In this document: positions 40,310 through 50,301 of the stretch, piece after piece | How positions within the stretch are numbered: position 1 is the stretch's first letter | Layout: each line of letters opens with the position of its first letter | NCBI RefSeq assembly: GCF_905171765.1 | Contig: NC_053394.1 | Coordinates: 158,791,256 to 158,855,255 of the forward strand | Direction: 5' to 3' | DNA: 64,000 nucleotides | From: Bufo bufo | Taxonomy: Eukaryota > Chordata > Amphibia > Anura > Bufonidae | Notes under the pieces: model-generated | What the model was told of the DNA's origin: nothing | The model's database searches: none | Seen by the model: the letters and a program-made list of their open reading frames with translations, nothing else | Program-made: the position numbers and the translations under genes

Positions 40310-40524
40310 TCAGCAGTTGTAGGTCCTCCTTGTCCCACCCAGCGCTGGATCTTGGGGGGTACTGACCTGATGAACTTATCCAGGACAACTTTCTCTACAA
40401 TTTGACCTGGAGTACTTTCCTCAGGCTGCAGCCATTTCCTCACAAGATGGATCAGATCGTGCATCTGTGAACGGGGTGGCAAGCTCTCAGAGAAAGTCCA
40501 GTTGTGCACACGGCCTGCACGCAC
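40303..40524 (-). pseudogene. Gag capsid segment resembling a SCAN domain
   Basis: The frame includes LVRKWLQPEESTPGQIVEKV and VLDKFIRSVPPKIQRWV. The pattern W-L-x-P-E-x-x-T-x-x-Q-I-x-E-x-V-V-L-D-x-F followed by a proline and R-W-V resembles the SCAN domain of vertebrate zinc-finger proteins. SCAN is held to derive from the capsid of a Gmr1-like Gypsy element, so this supports the Gmr1-like assignment made independently from pol order. The frame continues with small shifts into LVSLVEQYNATEDLL at 40309. Confidence 0.8.
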
Positions 40525-40532
40525 ATGCTGGT

Positions 40533-41006
40533 TTACTCCAAGTCGAGCAAGTATTCACACTTAAGCTTTGCATAATTTCTCGCATCTGGCTCACCCAAAT
40601 TGTAGTAGGCCTTCTGCGGTTCCCCAGTTAAGAAAGGCGCCACCACATCTGCCCACTGGTCGACTGGTAACTTTTCACGCTCTGCTACTCTCTCAAAGAC
40701 CATGAGATAGGCTTCCACGTCACCTGTGGGCGTCATCTTTTGGAGTGAACTTTGTACTGCAGCCCGTGCTGTTGGTAACGCTCCCCGACTTCCTGGCACA
40801 GCAGCATTTTCACCGGTAAGTCGCAAAGACGACATTGCCTCACTCAGCACCGCCATTTTCTCCATTAATTGGCGATTCATCTCATCCTGCCTGGCCTGTG
40901 CCTGGTGCTGTAGTTTGTCAGCCTGTGCAAAGGTTTGCTGCTGCTGCAAAATCAGCTGTTGCTGTTGAAGAATGGCTTGTCCAAATTGTTTGCCAAAGTC
41001 CTCCAT
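40533..41006 (-). CDS. Gypsy Gag, N-terminal part
   Basis: A 157-codon frame from MEDFGKQFGQAILQQQQ. A glutamine-rich coiled-coil-like start (residues 1-60) leads to TPTGDVEAYLMVFERVAERE and PVDQWADVVAPFLTGEPQ, the capsid N-terminal part of Gypsy Gag. The stop after YLLDLE interrupts what should continue into 40303-40524; the homology simply changes frame there. The start is placed shortly downstream of the LTR. Confidence 0.85.
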   Translation of the reverse strand: MEDFGKQFGQAILQQQQLILQQQQTFAQADKLQHQAQARQDEMNRQLMEKMAVLSEAMSSLRLTGENAAVPGSRGALPTARAAVQSSLQKMTPTGDVEAYLMVFERVAEREKLPVDQWADVVAPFLTGEPQKAYYNLGEPDARNYAKLKCEYLLDLE

Positions 41007-41108
41007 TACACCAGCCGTGAAGTCAACTGGCAGCTCTGTGCAACAAACTTTTTAGGTGTCTGTCTCTTTAAGACTGCATTTTGGATCCAACTGACCGCAT
41101 CCACCATA

Positions 41109-41754
41109 TGTGGGGTTCAGCTCAATAGTGGTAGGCACTGCAGTCAGAGACAGTGACACAATGGCACAGTTCACAAAGAGGATTTGCCTGTTTTCTTTAT
41201 TCTCATCCACAAGCAAAATATAAGGCCTTTACATTCAGGCAAAGATACAAAATAAATTCCTGCTCGGCTGAGCACTAACTAAACATAAAATTACCCTTTC
41301 TATACGGGCGGCCTACTACCAGCCACACGACACAATTCAAAATAAACTCAGTGTCCTTTTTGTTGCTTTAGCAGACTTCAGCAGCAATGGTGAAAGCCAG
41401 TCAGTTCAACCAGTCCCCCACCCAGACATGCTCATAGTGCAAACCTTTATAGTCCAGAAATGAGCTGAGCTCCATCACCTGGTGGAGAGCTCTATATGAA
41501 ACCTGTTCTGGACAGGAAGGGAATGAGGAGCCCCGCTACCAACCTGCATCCTCATTCCATTAAAATCCAGGCCCGACAACACCATTTACCAAAGTCCTCA
41601 GCAAACTATGTTTTGCTAAGGCAGACCATCTTTCCCTGGATTTCTGATATCTCACCCAGGTTTCCTAGTTGAGATATCCACCTCCTGTAGCGTAGTACAT
41701 GGTATATGAAAGAAACCTAGGCGAAATATAACGATTCTCTACTACTTTTCCACA
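41109..41754 (-). mobile_element. 5' LTR of the Gmr1-like element
   Basis: 646 bp bounded by TGTGGGG and TTTTCCACA (plus strand). Matches the 3' LTR pieces at 29492-29649 and 36013-36146. On minus, the sequence after its end reads TATGGTGGATGCGGTC, a candidate primer-binding site. Confidence 0.88.
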
Positions 41755-41758
41755 ATGG

Positions 41759-42311
41759 ATAGATAGATAGATAGTGGAAAGATACATAGAAAGATAGATA
41801 AATAGATAGATAAATTGATAGATATATAGATAGATAAATAGATAAATTGTTAGATAGATGGTTAGATAGATAGATAGAAAGATAGTGGAAAGATAGACAG
41901 TTAGAAAGATAAATAGATATGTATTAGATAGAAAGATAGCGGAAAGATAGACAGTTAGATAGAAAGATAAATAGATGTTTGATAGATAGCCATGTTATAG
42001 ATGGATAGCTAGATAGCTAGTTAGAAAGATATTAGAAGCTTGATAAATAGATATGCGTATACATAGATAAATAGATATATGGATAAATAGATAGATGGTT
42101 AGAGAAATATATATGTAATGTATAAATAAATAGATAGATAAATAGATAGATAATAGATAAGTAGATATGTGATAGAGAGATAAATAGATAAATAGATAGA
42201 TAGATAGATAGATAAATTGATAGCTCTTAGAAGCTAGATAAATAGATAGATAGATAAATTGATAGATAGATACATGTATAAATTGTTAGATAGATGGATA
42301 GATAGATAGAA
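41759..42311. repeat. GATA microsatellite
   Basis: About 550 bp of imperfect GATA repeats, the largest continuous remnant of the array that starts at 15027. Confidence 0.96.
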
Positions 42312-42478
42312 AGGGAGACTTCCGGTTCTGGCGCGTACATGGGAAGACGCGGGTGAGAAGCGCTCCATGACCCACGGCCCGAAAATCAGGGAGCCCACAT
42401 AATTAGGGGCTTAATACCCCATTTAAAATCTTCCCAAGGGGTCCTGGGGACATCATATGGATAAATACCTGCTGAAGG

Positions 42479-43092
42479 GTGGCTCCCAAGAAGCGCAGTG
42501 CTCCCTCCCACAAAGAGAAGACAGGCAGCAGCGGGGAAAGATGGTGGCGACAGCAGAAAGATCCCACAAGCAAACGAGATCTGCTTCTCAGCCTCCTCAG
42601 CGCCAAGCAGAAGCAACGGCCAGTGATACAGAGGAGGATAAGCTCCAGGCGCCTACCGACCAGGATCTATCAGTGTCCTGTAGATCAATGGCGATAGAAG
42701 TTGCTAAATTACAGGCGCCAGATATAAAAGCCACACTTGAAGCGACGGTTTCATCGGCATTACAACAACTACAGAGAGAGGTATTACGGCATACTACACA
42801 GATTGCTGAAATGGAACAAAGAATAAACCTAGTGGAGTAGGAACTGGAGAAGGCCCAATCACAAACCGGAGAGGTACTCCACCATAATCAAGCCTTCAAA
42901 AATAAGGTAGAGGACCTGGAAAACCTCTCCAAACGGAGCAACTTGAGAATTGTGGGTTTGGCAGAATCAGTCCCCCCGAACCAACTGTCTCAAATTTGTG
43001 CGGTAGAAACACTGCAAGCTTTAGGGCTGCAAGGCTCATTTACTGTAGAAAGGGCGCACAGGTTGGGGTTTCAAAAATCCCCAGATCATAAC
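42479..43092 (+). pseudogene. L1 ORF1 protein, N-terminal and coiled-coil part
   Basis: A basic start MAPKKRSAPSHKEK at 42479 fits an ORF1 N-terminus. A frameshift near 42530 moves to the frame KMVATAERSHKQTRSASQPP. Coiled-coil heptads follow (LEATVSSALQQLQREVLRHT, QIAEMEQRINLVE), a stop at 42838-42840, and then ELEKAQSQTGEVL and LENLSKRSNLRIVGLAES, the start of the L1 ORF1 RRM. ORF1 trimers bind L1 RNA. Coding is cut at 43092 by the LTR element and resumes at 46189. Confidence 0.85.
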
Positions 43093-43908
43093 TGTAACGG
43101 ACCGTTCAGCACACAACTCCGTTCAGACGATATCCTCCTTTCAATGCACAGGCAGCTACTGCAAGCACCAGTCTGCCGAACTGCAAACTACACGAACACT
43201 GGAAACCGCGGAACAGGAAAAGCATACAATCGGCTTACACTCCTGGCAATCAGCACACAATCCAATTCCCCCAATAACGAGACGGCACTTCGTTTTGAGG
43301 TCAAGCAGAACTGACTGTACTTCAAGTACAGCCTCTTTTATTCATAAACCACAAACATAGTACTGCCCACAGGGTTTTGAAATACAACCAATCAGTAATA
43401 TACAACACATACAATGTAAGTACAGCAACCAATCGTTCACGCCCCCAGAGGACCAGAAGGGAGACTGCGACACAGGACAGATACAACATATCCCCACAAT
43501 GCATCATGGTTTCCTCCTCTCTGTCCCGGAGACAACCGAGGAGCAATCCAATTATCTCTCAGGACAAAGGGAAATCACCAATACACATGTGTAGACAACA
43601 GGACAGACATCACCATTTAAACACACAATGGGACAATGGCACAATAGAAACACACCCAGCATATTCCTCCCAAGCTGACAAGTTACACTTATTATAAATT
43701 GTTACAACTTTGTGAGTTTACATTGTACATACATATAACTTACATCAATTTAAACAGTATAACTTGGGGACAAACCTATCCAAAATTTACTTGAATAGGT
43801 TCAGGGGTTTAAAAGTTAGTAAAAGTATCTTAAAGGGCTGTAATCCAGGGGCAGGAGGTGGGCAAACAGCCCCCTCCAAAACACTGTGGCGAAGTGGCTT
43901 TCGCCACA
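43093..43908 (-). mobile_element. 3' LTR of the young LTR element
   Basis: 816 bp, TGTAACGG to CGCCACA on plus. Contains TTTTATTCATAAACC near 43337, i.e. an AATAAA on minus, a probable polyadenylation signal. On minus it is preceded by a purine-rich CCGAATGGGAAGATA tract. Confidence 0.92.
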
Positions 43909-45228
43909 TATCTTCCCATTCGGGGGGAGACTAACCAGGTAGCTGACCTTCTGTCGGTCAGTGCCTGAGTTAGTCGAGTCAACCACCCACAGTAAATTAC
44001 AATCAACAAGGCAGCTCCCCCTCAATAATATACAATCTGCAGTGCAGTCCCCCCCCAACACTTGGTTACTGCACCCGTGGAATTTTGTAGCTTGTTTCGG
44101 ACCCATGGCTTCACCATGGCTGTGTTGGGCACTGGTCTCTTGGCTTTGTGGGTCATTGAGTGAGCAGAGACCGGCAGTAATCTGCCCTGGTGCCAGCGCT
44201 TCAGCTGGGGGGACCTGCAGATAGACAAGCCTGGGACAAGGGGACAAAGGAGGGCAGAGGCCAACTGTGCTCTGCCCAGTTGCCAGCTCTTCCGCTGGAG
44301 CAATCGGGGTATAGTCCTGCCCGGTGACAAAGGGAAAGTTAGGGCAGAGGCCAGCGGCGCTCTGCCCAGATGCCAGCTCTTCTGTTGGGAGGGGGTCAGA
44401 GGAAGCTAACGGCTCCTCTACTGACCTCAGTACCTCGGTAGGGGTTAGCTGTGGAGGGTAGGGATCGCTTACCTCCTCCTCCTGATACTCACACTGCCGC
44501 TGGAGATCTGGGCCGACTGCCCAGCATCCATGTAGGGCTGGTAGAGAGACTTCGGTCCCATCTCCCCTTGCCTGCTGGGAGTCCTCCCAGGACCAGTCTA
44601 GGAGGTCTGCGACCTCCGGTACTTCTGGTCCCTGTTGGGGGAGAGGACCTACTGTCTCTTCTCCCATGAATACACACTGGCGCTGGGGAGTCAGGACGGC
44701 ACCTTCAGCTCCCTGTAACTCACACTGCCGCTGGGGAGCAAGGACGGTACCTTCAGCTCCCTGGGACTCACTTGGCTGCTGGGGAGAGAGACCAACTATC
44801 TCTGCTCCCTGCAGGACACACTGCCGCTGGGGAGGAAGGACAGCGCCTTCAGCTCCCTGTGGATAACTTGGCTGCTGTGGAGAGGGACCAACTGTCTCCT
44901 CTCCTAAGGGTACACACTGCCACTGGAGAGAGAGACCGGTTGTCTCTGCTCCCAATACAATACTCGGCTGTTGGGGAGGTAGGACGGCACCTTCATCTAC
45001 CTGTAACTCACACTGCTGCTGGGGAGCAAGGACGGCATCTTCAGCTCCCGGGAACTTGCTCGGCTGCTGGGGTATCTCCCCCCTGTCTACCGCTGCCATG
45101 GCCTGCAGGTACTCTCTGATCCTCCACTTCACGATCTGGACGAGGCCCTCCGCAGGGTTGGGTCCCAAGAGAGACAGCACCCCATTAACCTCTCTATCAA
45201 ACTCCTCCTGAGTGTAGCAGGGCTCCAT
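43816..45228 (-). CDS. Repetitive Gln/Pro-rich ORF of the LTR element
   Basis: A 470-codon uninterrupted frame, start MEPCYTQEEFDREVNGVLSL at 45228. Residues 1-55 look globular, with NPAEGLVQIVKWRIREYLQA, and may be a Gag-like leader. Residues about 65-200 are roughly ten copies of a 20-21 residue repeat typified by QGAEGAVLPPQRQCE; later residues form a second, looser repeat with EELATGQSTVGLCP. The tail (FATVFWRGLFAHLLP) reads into the 3' LTR. I recognise no enzyme domain. An open frame of this length in a young element suggests it may be translated, or just that little time has passed. Confidence 0.7.
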   Translation of the reverse strand: MEPCYTQEEFDREVNGVLSLLGPNPAEGLVQIVKWRIREYLQAMAAVDRGEIPQQPSKFPGAEDAVLAPQQQCELQVDEGAVLPPQQPSIVLGAETTGLSLQWQCVPLGEETVGPSPQQPSYPQGAEGAVLPPQRQCVLQGAEIVGLSPQQPSESQGAEGTVLAPQRQCELQGAEGAVLTPQRQCVFMGEETVGPLPQQGPEVPEVADLLDWSWEDSQQARGDGTEVSLPALHGCWAVGPDLQRQCEYQEEEVSDPYPPQLTPTEVLRSVEEPLASSDPLPTEELASGQSAAGLCPNFPFVTGQDYTPIAPAEELATGQSTVGLCPPLSPCPRLVYLQVPPAEALAPGQITAGLCSLNDPQSQETSAQHSHGEAMGPKQATKFHGCSNQVLGGDCTADCILLRGSCLVDCNLLWVVDSTNSGTDRQKVSYLVSLPPNGKICGESHFATVFWRGLFAHLLPLDYSPLRYFY

Positions 45229-45372
45229 GCTTGCTCTGCTGATTTTGGTTCCTTTTTAGATAGGGGCGCTGTACGGGTACTAGCGTTGCCCTCAGTTTGT
45301 AATCCAGGAACTGGTGTTGCCTTGTAGCTGTCCTTCTGGGCCGTGAGAATGATCCCGTTGCTTTCCACCAAT

Positions 45373-46188
45373 TATAACGGACCGTTCAGCACACAACTCC
45401 GTTCAGACGATATCCTCCTTTCAATGCACAGGCAGCTACTGCAAGCACCAGTCTGCCGAACTGCAAACTACACGAACACTGGTAACCGCGGAACAGGAAA
45501 AGCATACAATCGGCTTACACTCCTGGCAATCAGCACACAATCCAATTCCCCCAATAACGAGACGGCACTTCGTTTTGAGGTCAAGCAGAACTGACTGTAC
45601 TTCAAGTACAGCCTCTTTTATTCATAAACCACAAACATAGTACTGCCCACAGGGTTTTGAAATACAACCAATCAGTAATTTACAACACATACAATGTAAG
45701 TACAGCAACCAATCGTTCACGCCCCCAGAGGACCAGAAGGGAGACTGCAACACAGGACAGATACAACATATCCCCACAATGCATCATGGTTTCCTCCTCT
45801 CTGTCCCGGAGACAACCGAGGAGCAATCCAATTATCTCTCAGGACAAAGGGAAATCACCAATACACATGTGTAGACAACGGGACAGACATCACCATTTAA
45901 ACACACAATGGGACAATGGCACAATAGAAACACACCCAGCATATTCCTCCCAAGCTGACAAGTTACACTTATTATAAATTGTTACAACTTTGTGAGTTTA
46001 CATTGTACATACATATAACTTACATCAATTTAAACAGTATAACTTGGGGACAAACCTATCCAAAATTTACTTGAATAGGTTCAGGGGTTTAAAAGTTAGT
46101 AAAAGTATCTTAAAGGGCTGTAATCCAGGGGCAGGAGGCGGGCAAACAGCCCCCTCCAAAACACTGTGGCGAAGTGGCTTTCGCCACA
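45373..46188 (-). mobile_element. 5' LTR of the young LTR element
   Basis: 816 bp, the same as 43093-43908 apart from a few substitutions; its inner edge reads TATAACGG instead of TGTAACGG. On minus it starts TGTGGCGAAAGCCACTTCGC, a short hairpin at the very end. Confidence 0.92.
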
Positions 46189-46560
46189 ATAACCTGGGAC
46201 AATTCAGACCAAGGCCCACTATTGTAAAGTATTTGAACTATGCAGCAAAGGAAGCAATCCTTAATAAGTACAGGCGTAGCCCACATCCGGGGGCATAAGG
46301 TGCTGCTATCAGTGACTATTTAGCGGAAGTTGCAAGGCCCAGGAGAGCTTTATCGCACATCTGCTCCACATTGGTCAAAAAAAAAATCAAGTTTGCTTTG
46401 CTCTACCATGCAACACTAAGAGTTTTCCGACCTGATGGCTGCACGGAAACTTTCCTTACTCTGAAGGAGGCAATGGAGGTGATGGATTTAGAGGATGGTT
46501 TTCCTACTTCTGAAACAAGCCACAGAGGGGAAGGCTGGCGGGAAGAAGACGGTGAGAAAA
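46189..46560 (+). pseudogene. L1 ORF1 protein, C-terminal domain
   Basis: Resumes after the LTR element. Segments in shifting frames: FRPRPTIVKYLNYAAKEAIL, YLAEVARPRRALSHICSTL, VKKKIKFALLYHATLRVFRP and TETFLTLKEAMEVMDLEDG. These match the C-terminal domain that follows the RRM in L1 ORF1 proteins. Frameshifts fall near 46300 and 46370. Confidence 0.85.
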
Positions 46561-46589
46561 GGCACCAACAAGACGTAGATCTCCTAGAT

Positions 46590-47199
46590 CAGGGGTGGCC
46601 AACCTTACAGACACAAAGAGCCAAAAAAAAACAAACATATTTACACACGAATCACTGTATTTTTCACCTTACAATATGCACCTAGGATTTAACAAAGAAA
46701 AATTTGAGAAAAAAAAAATATTTTTCATCAGACCTCAGATCAGACTCCCATTGCTCCCATGCTTAGATCAGACCCCCATTGCTCAGATCAGGACCCCCCC
46801 CCCCATGCTCAGATCAGACCCTATTGCCCAGATCAGGACCCCCATGCTCAGTTCTATCATTTAAAAAAAATCTCTTCCCTCTCCTGATCAGGCACTGGGT
46901 TCCTGCTCGGGCACCTGCTACTCTGCAGGTCTGACACGCTCTCCACTGTGACCTGATGAGCACAACGTCAAGTCATAGTGCGTGTCTCCAGGTACTACGT
47001 TCTCACACTGTGTGCATCAGGACCTAGTGGAGAGTGAGCTGGAGCTGCAAAGTAGCAACAGTGCCCGATCATGAAAAGAGATCTGAGCATGGGGTGGAGA
47101 GTGAGCCGGCCTGACTGCTTCTCGGCTCCACAGCTAGAGCTGCAATTGAAGAAGCAAAGAGCCGCATGCGGCTCAAGAGCCACGGGTTGGCCACCCCTA
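46590..47199. mobile_element. hAT MITE (CAGGGGTGGCCAACC ends)
   Basis: Ends CAGGGGTGGCCAACC and GGTTGGCCACCCCTA pair (last base changed), with TCCTAGAT at 46582-46589 and 47200-47207. The 610-bp interior repeats CAGATCAGACCC/CATGCTCAGATCAG near 46735-46855 and has no ORF. It lies just after the L1 ORF1 coding end. Confidence 0.88.
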
Positions 47200-47207
47200 T
47201 CCTAGAT

Positions 47208-47747
47208 CTTCAAGTAACTTGGACTTGCCAGAAGTCCTTCATTCTCAGGATCAAAGATCAGTATGGGACTAATGTCAACTTTTAACTTTTTTCTGTTGTC
47301 CTGAAATGTCAGGGTGTTATGCCTAAATTAACAGGTTTATCTAGTCACATTTATGATAGACGGAAATGAGTGAGTATTGATTGTATACCATATATAAGAG
47401 GGAGAAAAGAAAGGGAAAAATTAACTGTTGGGAGGACAACTAGATAAATAGTGCTTAAGGGAGGTGGAAGTAACGGTGTAAAATGATAGATTAAGGTAAA
47501 GTGCAAGATGGCAAGTGGCGACGACTATGCCAAAAAAGGTGCGAAAAAAGAGAAGTCCATTAATTATAAGTTATCGTTGTTTTTCAAATGTTGGGGTGTT
47601 GGGTTAGAAAGGGGGATGGGAAAACAGAAAAAGGAATAAAAGAGGAGTCTATACACACATTCCATGTTGAAAGGGTGATCAATCTAAAGAGACAGGTCTT
47701 TCCGGTCAGGGAGTGTCTTCTGCAGACAACGCTTCGATGGAGATAAC
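47208..47747 (+). other. L1 inter-ORF region
   Basis: Continues L1 sequence between ORF1 and ORF2, A- and G-rich on plus (GGGAGAAAAGAAAGGG). No ORF or other feature is seen. Confidence 0.6.
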
Positions 47748-48533
47748 ATGAGAGTTGCCACTTGGAATATAAAGGGTCTACGATCCCAGTTCAAACGTAT
47801 GATGGTCTTGAGACACTTAAAAAAACTCAAGATAGATGTGGCTTTGCTCCAGGAGACACACCTGGATGAACAAGACTTCTGGAGACTCTGCAAACTTTGG
47901 GTGGGCCAGGTACTAGGTTCCTCTTCAATGGGGAGGAAGGGAGGAGTTATTATCCTAATACATAAACGCCTACAATATTATATCAAATTCATGTCAATGG
48001 ATGGTGAATGAAGATTGATCAAAATAGTCTTAGAATTCCCGGGGGGGATTACTTACACTATACAACATATATTCTCCTAATCATTCCTAGCAGGGATATT
48101 ACCACAAACTAGAATCAGCAATACTCCAAGAGGGGAAGGGCCACATTTTGGTAGCAGGGGATTTCAATAGAGTGCATAATGAGCTGGAAGATAGAAGACA
48201 ACACCTCCTTCAGACCACATCATAATCCTAGGCGTGGTTACACACTTTCCCCGCTACTCCAATGGAGAGGGAATATACATACTTCTCACATGCTCAATCA
48301 TCTTGTCTAGGCTGGATTATTTCCTAATATCCCCCCGACCTTCTAATGAAGGTAAAAAACATGGAGATTGCTGACCTTGTTATCTCAGACCACGCCCCAG
48401 TAGTACTAGAGGTTGTAGATAATATCCCAAAAGGTACGGATTTTATATAGAGGCTACCACACCAGCTAACAACAGATGAAGCCTTTTTAGACAAGTTAAA
48501 AGAATGGTGGGGGGAGTTCTCTCAAGACAATGA
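47748..48533 (+). pseudogene. L1 ORF2 endonuclease domain
   Basis: MRVATWNIKGLRSQFKR opens the AP-like endonuclease; DVALLQETHLDEQDFW carries the catalytic Glu, GKGHILVAGDFNRVHNELED the D-x-N, and ISDHAPVVLEV the SDH motif. A stop falls at 48009 and frameshifts near 48080 and 48220. Coding meets the PLE target duplication at 48534 within FLDKLKEWWGEFSQD and continues at 54089. Confidence 0.88.
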
Positions 48534-48639
48534 CAGTCATAAATAAATAATGTGAAATACCAGCTCACTATATCTGCGGTTATAATGTATCCGCGTGCTC
48601 GGTGTCCTGGTTTTTCAACCTCCTGGTTCAGGTACATAG

Positions 48640-49095
48640 AGAATGGGTAAATTCAGACTCCAGCACTCACTTTTTTCGAAGTATCAAGTTCTCCATTTTA
48701 TTCAATAGTTGCACACGGACAGTACAGGGCTCAAGATCTCTCTTGGTACAGGCTGTTTGACGCGTTTCGAAAAGTCTTATTCGTAACAGTGGAGTGCATT
48801 TGGCGCTTTCAGGTTTATATAGGAAATCAAGTGTGTTTGATTGGCGCTATAGTTACTCCCACCTGTGACTATGCACTGGGTGGAGAAAAAAAAAAAATAG
48901 CATGGGGGGGTCAAAATTTCTCCCCTTTGCACAACACTTGTTTCCAATGGTTATCACCTGCAGCGACAAAGTCATTCCAATCAAATGTCTGACATACATA
49001 GAGTTACATAATATTTCATTAAAAACAAAGTTGTTTCAGTATGTACAAATATCTCTTCCAGCATATTAAAATTGCATAGCATAGAAAAATAAAAT
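48640..49095 (-). repeat. Inverted copy of the PLE 3' end
   Basis: About 455 bp, reverse complement of 53620-54074 with few differences (for example an A-run near 48887). Includes the hammerhead-like core at 48758-48786 on minus. Confidence 0.9.
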
Positions 49096-49110
49096 CCCAT
49101 TACTCCAATC

Positions 49111-49881
49111 ATGCATGCAGTTCCTAAAATGCACAAAAAAATAAACCCACCACCGCTTCGCCCTATAGTCAGTGGTATAGGGTCTCTAACTGAAAGATTA
49201 GGCAATTGGTTGGACTGCATAATTCAACCTATGGTCAAGAGGACACCGGGTTACATCAAGGACACATCAGAAGTCCTGCGATCATTTTATAACAAAAAAT
49301 GGAATTCTGAATACAAATGGTTGACGGTAGATGTGGTCGCATTATACCCCTCTATCCCACATCCTATTGCACTTGAAGCATTGGAGTATCATCTCCACAA
49401 GTACAGTGGTTATGGAAATGAATTTATAGATTATGTCCTGGATGTAACCCGCTTCCTCATGTGCCACAATTATTTTTTATTCGACAATGTGTTCTACCTC
49501 CAAATAAAAGGTGTTTCAATGGGGGCCAAATATTCCCCAGCTCTTGCCAATTTAACCATGATCTACTGGGAGCAAAAATATATATATAATGTCAATAATC
49601 CTTTTGCACACTGTTTGAGCTGGTATGGCAGGTACATCGACGATCTGCTCATAATATGGAGTGGCGATGTACCTGCCATACATAAGTTCGTACAGTATAT
49701 TCAAAATAATAATTATAACCTCAAATTTACATACAGTGAGGATTCTAGCACGATGAATTTTTTAGATTTAAAATTGACAGGTATTCCTAATAAGGTCATA
49801 CAAACAGAAACGTACCGCAAAGAAATTGCGGGGAATACAATTCTAAAGGGCGGACAGTCATCACTGCCACCATACTATTAA
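49111..49881 (+). CDS. PLE reverse transcriptase, 5'-truncated
   Basis: 256-codon frame beginning in the RT fingers (MHAVPKMHKKINPPPLRPIV, SGIGSLTERLGNW). Motif A is LTVDVVALYPSIPHPIALE, motif B LQIKGVSMGAKYSPALANL and motif C WYGRYIDDLLIIWSG with YIDD intact. It continues through LKFTYSEDSSTMNFLDLKL. A frameshift near 49850 ends the frame after GNTILKG; the true continuation is in another frame (VGEFIRARRNCNTLEAFKRE). The start is wherever truncation left the first Met, not a native start. Confidence 0.9.
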   Translation: MHAVPKMHKKINPPPLRPIVSGIGSLTERLGNWLDCIIQPMVKRTPGYIKDTSEVLRSFYNKKWNSEYKWLTVDVVALYPSIPHPIALEALEYHLHKYSGYGNEFIDYVLDVTRFLMCHNYFLFDNVFYLQIKGVSMGAKYSPALANLTMIYWEQKYIYNVNNPFAHCLSWYGRYIDDLLIIWSGDVPAIHKFVQYIQNNNYNLKFTYSEDSSTMNFLDLKLTGIPNKVIQTETYRKEIAGNTILKGGQSSLPPYY

Positions 49882-50297
49882 ATCCATCCCAGTCGGAGAA
49901 TTTATACGGGCCAGGAGAAACTGTAATACACTGGAGGCCTTCAAACGTGAATGCCAAATTATATGGAGGCGCCTCTTGGAAAGAAAATATCCTGAGTGGA
50001 TGATTTCAAGAGGATTACAAATAGCTAAAAACAATTGTAGGGAATCATTGCTCTTCAAAAACAAAAATAAGAAAAACAAAAACAATAATACTACCAAAAG
50101 AAAACATGGCAAAAATAAATGTAGAAATGAAAGGATACAAAAACAAGCAGATTACACTGCAAGAACTAACAATAATACTGAGGAACCAAAAGGTATAACA
50201 GAAGACCCAAATGAAAATAACAAAAATGAAATTAAAAAACCACAACCTACTCTAGTACTGACATATAGTCGCCAATATAATTCAATACGTAATATTG
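49852..50297 (+). pseudogene. PLE linker, N-terminal part
   Basis: IPVGEFIRARRNCNTLEAF, IIWRRLLERKYPEWMI, an Asn/Lys-rich stretch from simple repeat, then TYSRQYNSIRNIV. The frame is split by the TTAA element at 50302; KKYLPVLYEDNIL at 52755 continues it directly. Confidence 0.85.
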
Positions 50298-50301
50298 TTA
50301 A

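Larger units (their letters stand above)
29492..41754 (-). mobile_element. Gmr1-like Gypsy LTR retrotransposon with nested insertions
   Basis: Plus-strand ends read TGTGGGGGTCAG and CTTTTCCACA, with ATGG duplicated at 29488-29491 and 41755-41758 in GATA repeat. The minus order is 5' LTR (41109-41754), gag with a SCAN-like capsid segment, CCHC knuckle, protease, then RT and RNase H that run straight into the 3' LTR. No integrase follows RNase H. Ending with RT-RH matches the Gmr1-like order, where integrase precedes RT. The place where integrase would lie is disrupted by a hAT insertion and deletion at 37366-39478. The 3' LTR holds a second Gypsy element. Confidence 0.88.
43093..46188 (-). mobile_element. 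Non-autonomous LTR retrotransposon, very young
   Basis: Two 816-bp LTRs (43093-43908, 45373-46188) flank 1,464 bp, with ATAAC duplicated at 43088-43092 and 46189-46193. On minus the LTR opens TGTGGCGAAAGCC and closes CCGTTACA. By eye the LTRs differ at about six or seven positions, so over 99% identical. There is no RT, protease or integrase; the only ORF is repetitive (43816-45228). This structure fits an element mobilised by another LTR retrotransposon. The minus sequence after the 5' LTR, TTGGTGGAAAGCAACGGGAT, is a candidate primer-binding site. Confidence 0.92.

Noticed and set aside
44451..45119. Plus frames opposite the repetitive LTR-element ORF
   Set aside because: Antisense shadows of a repetitive GC-rich ORF. 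The minus frame is longer, starts near the 5' LTR and is in the element's orientation.
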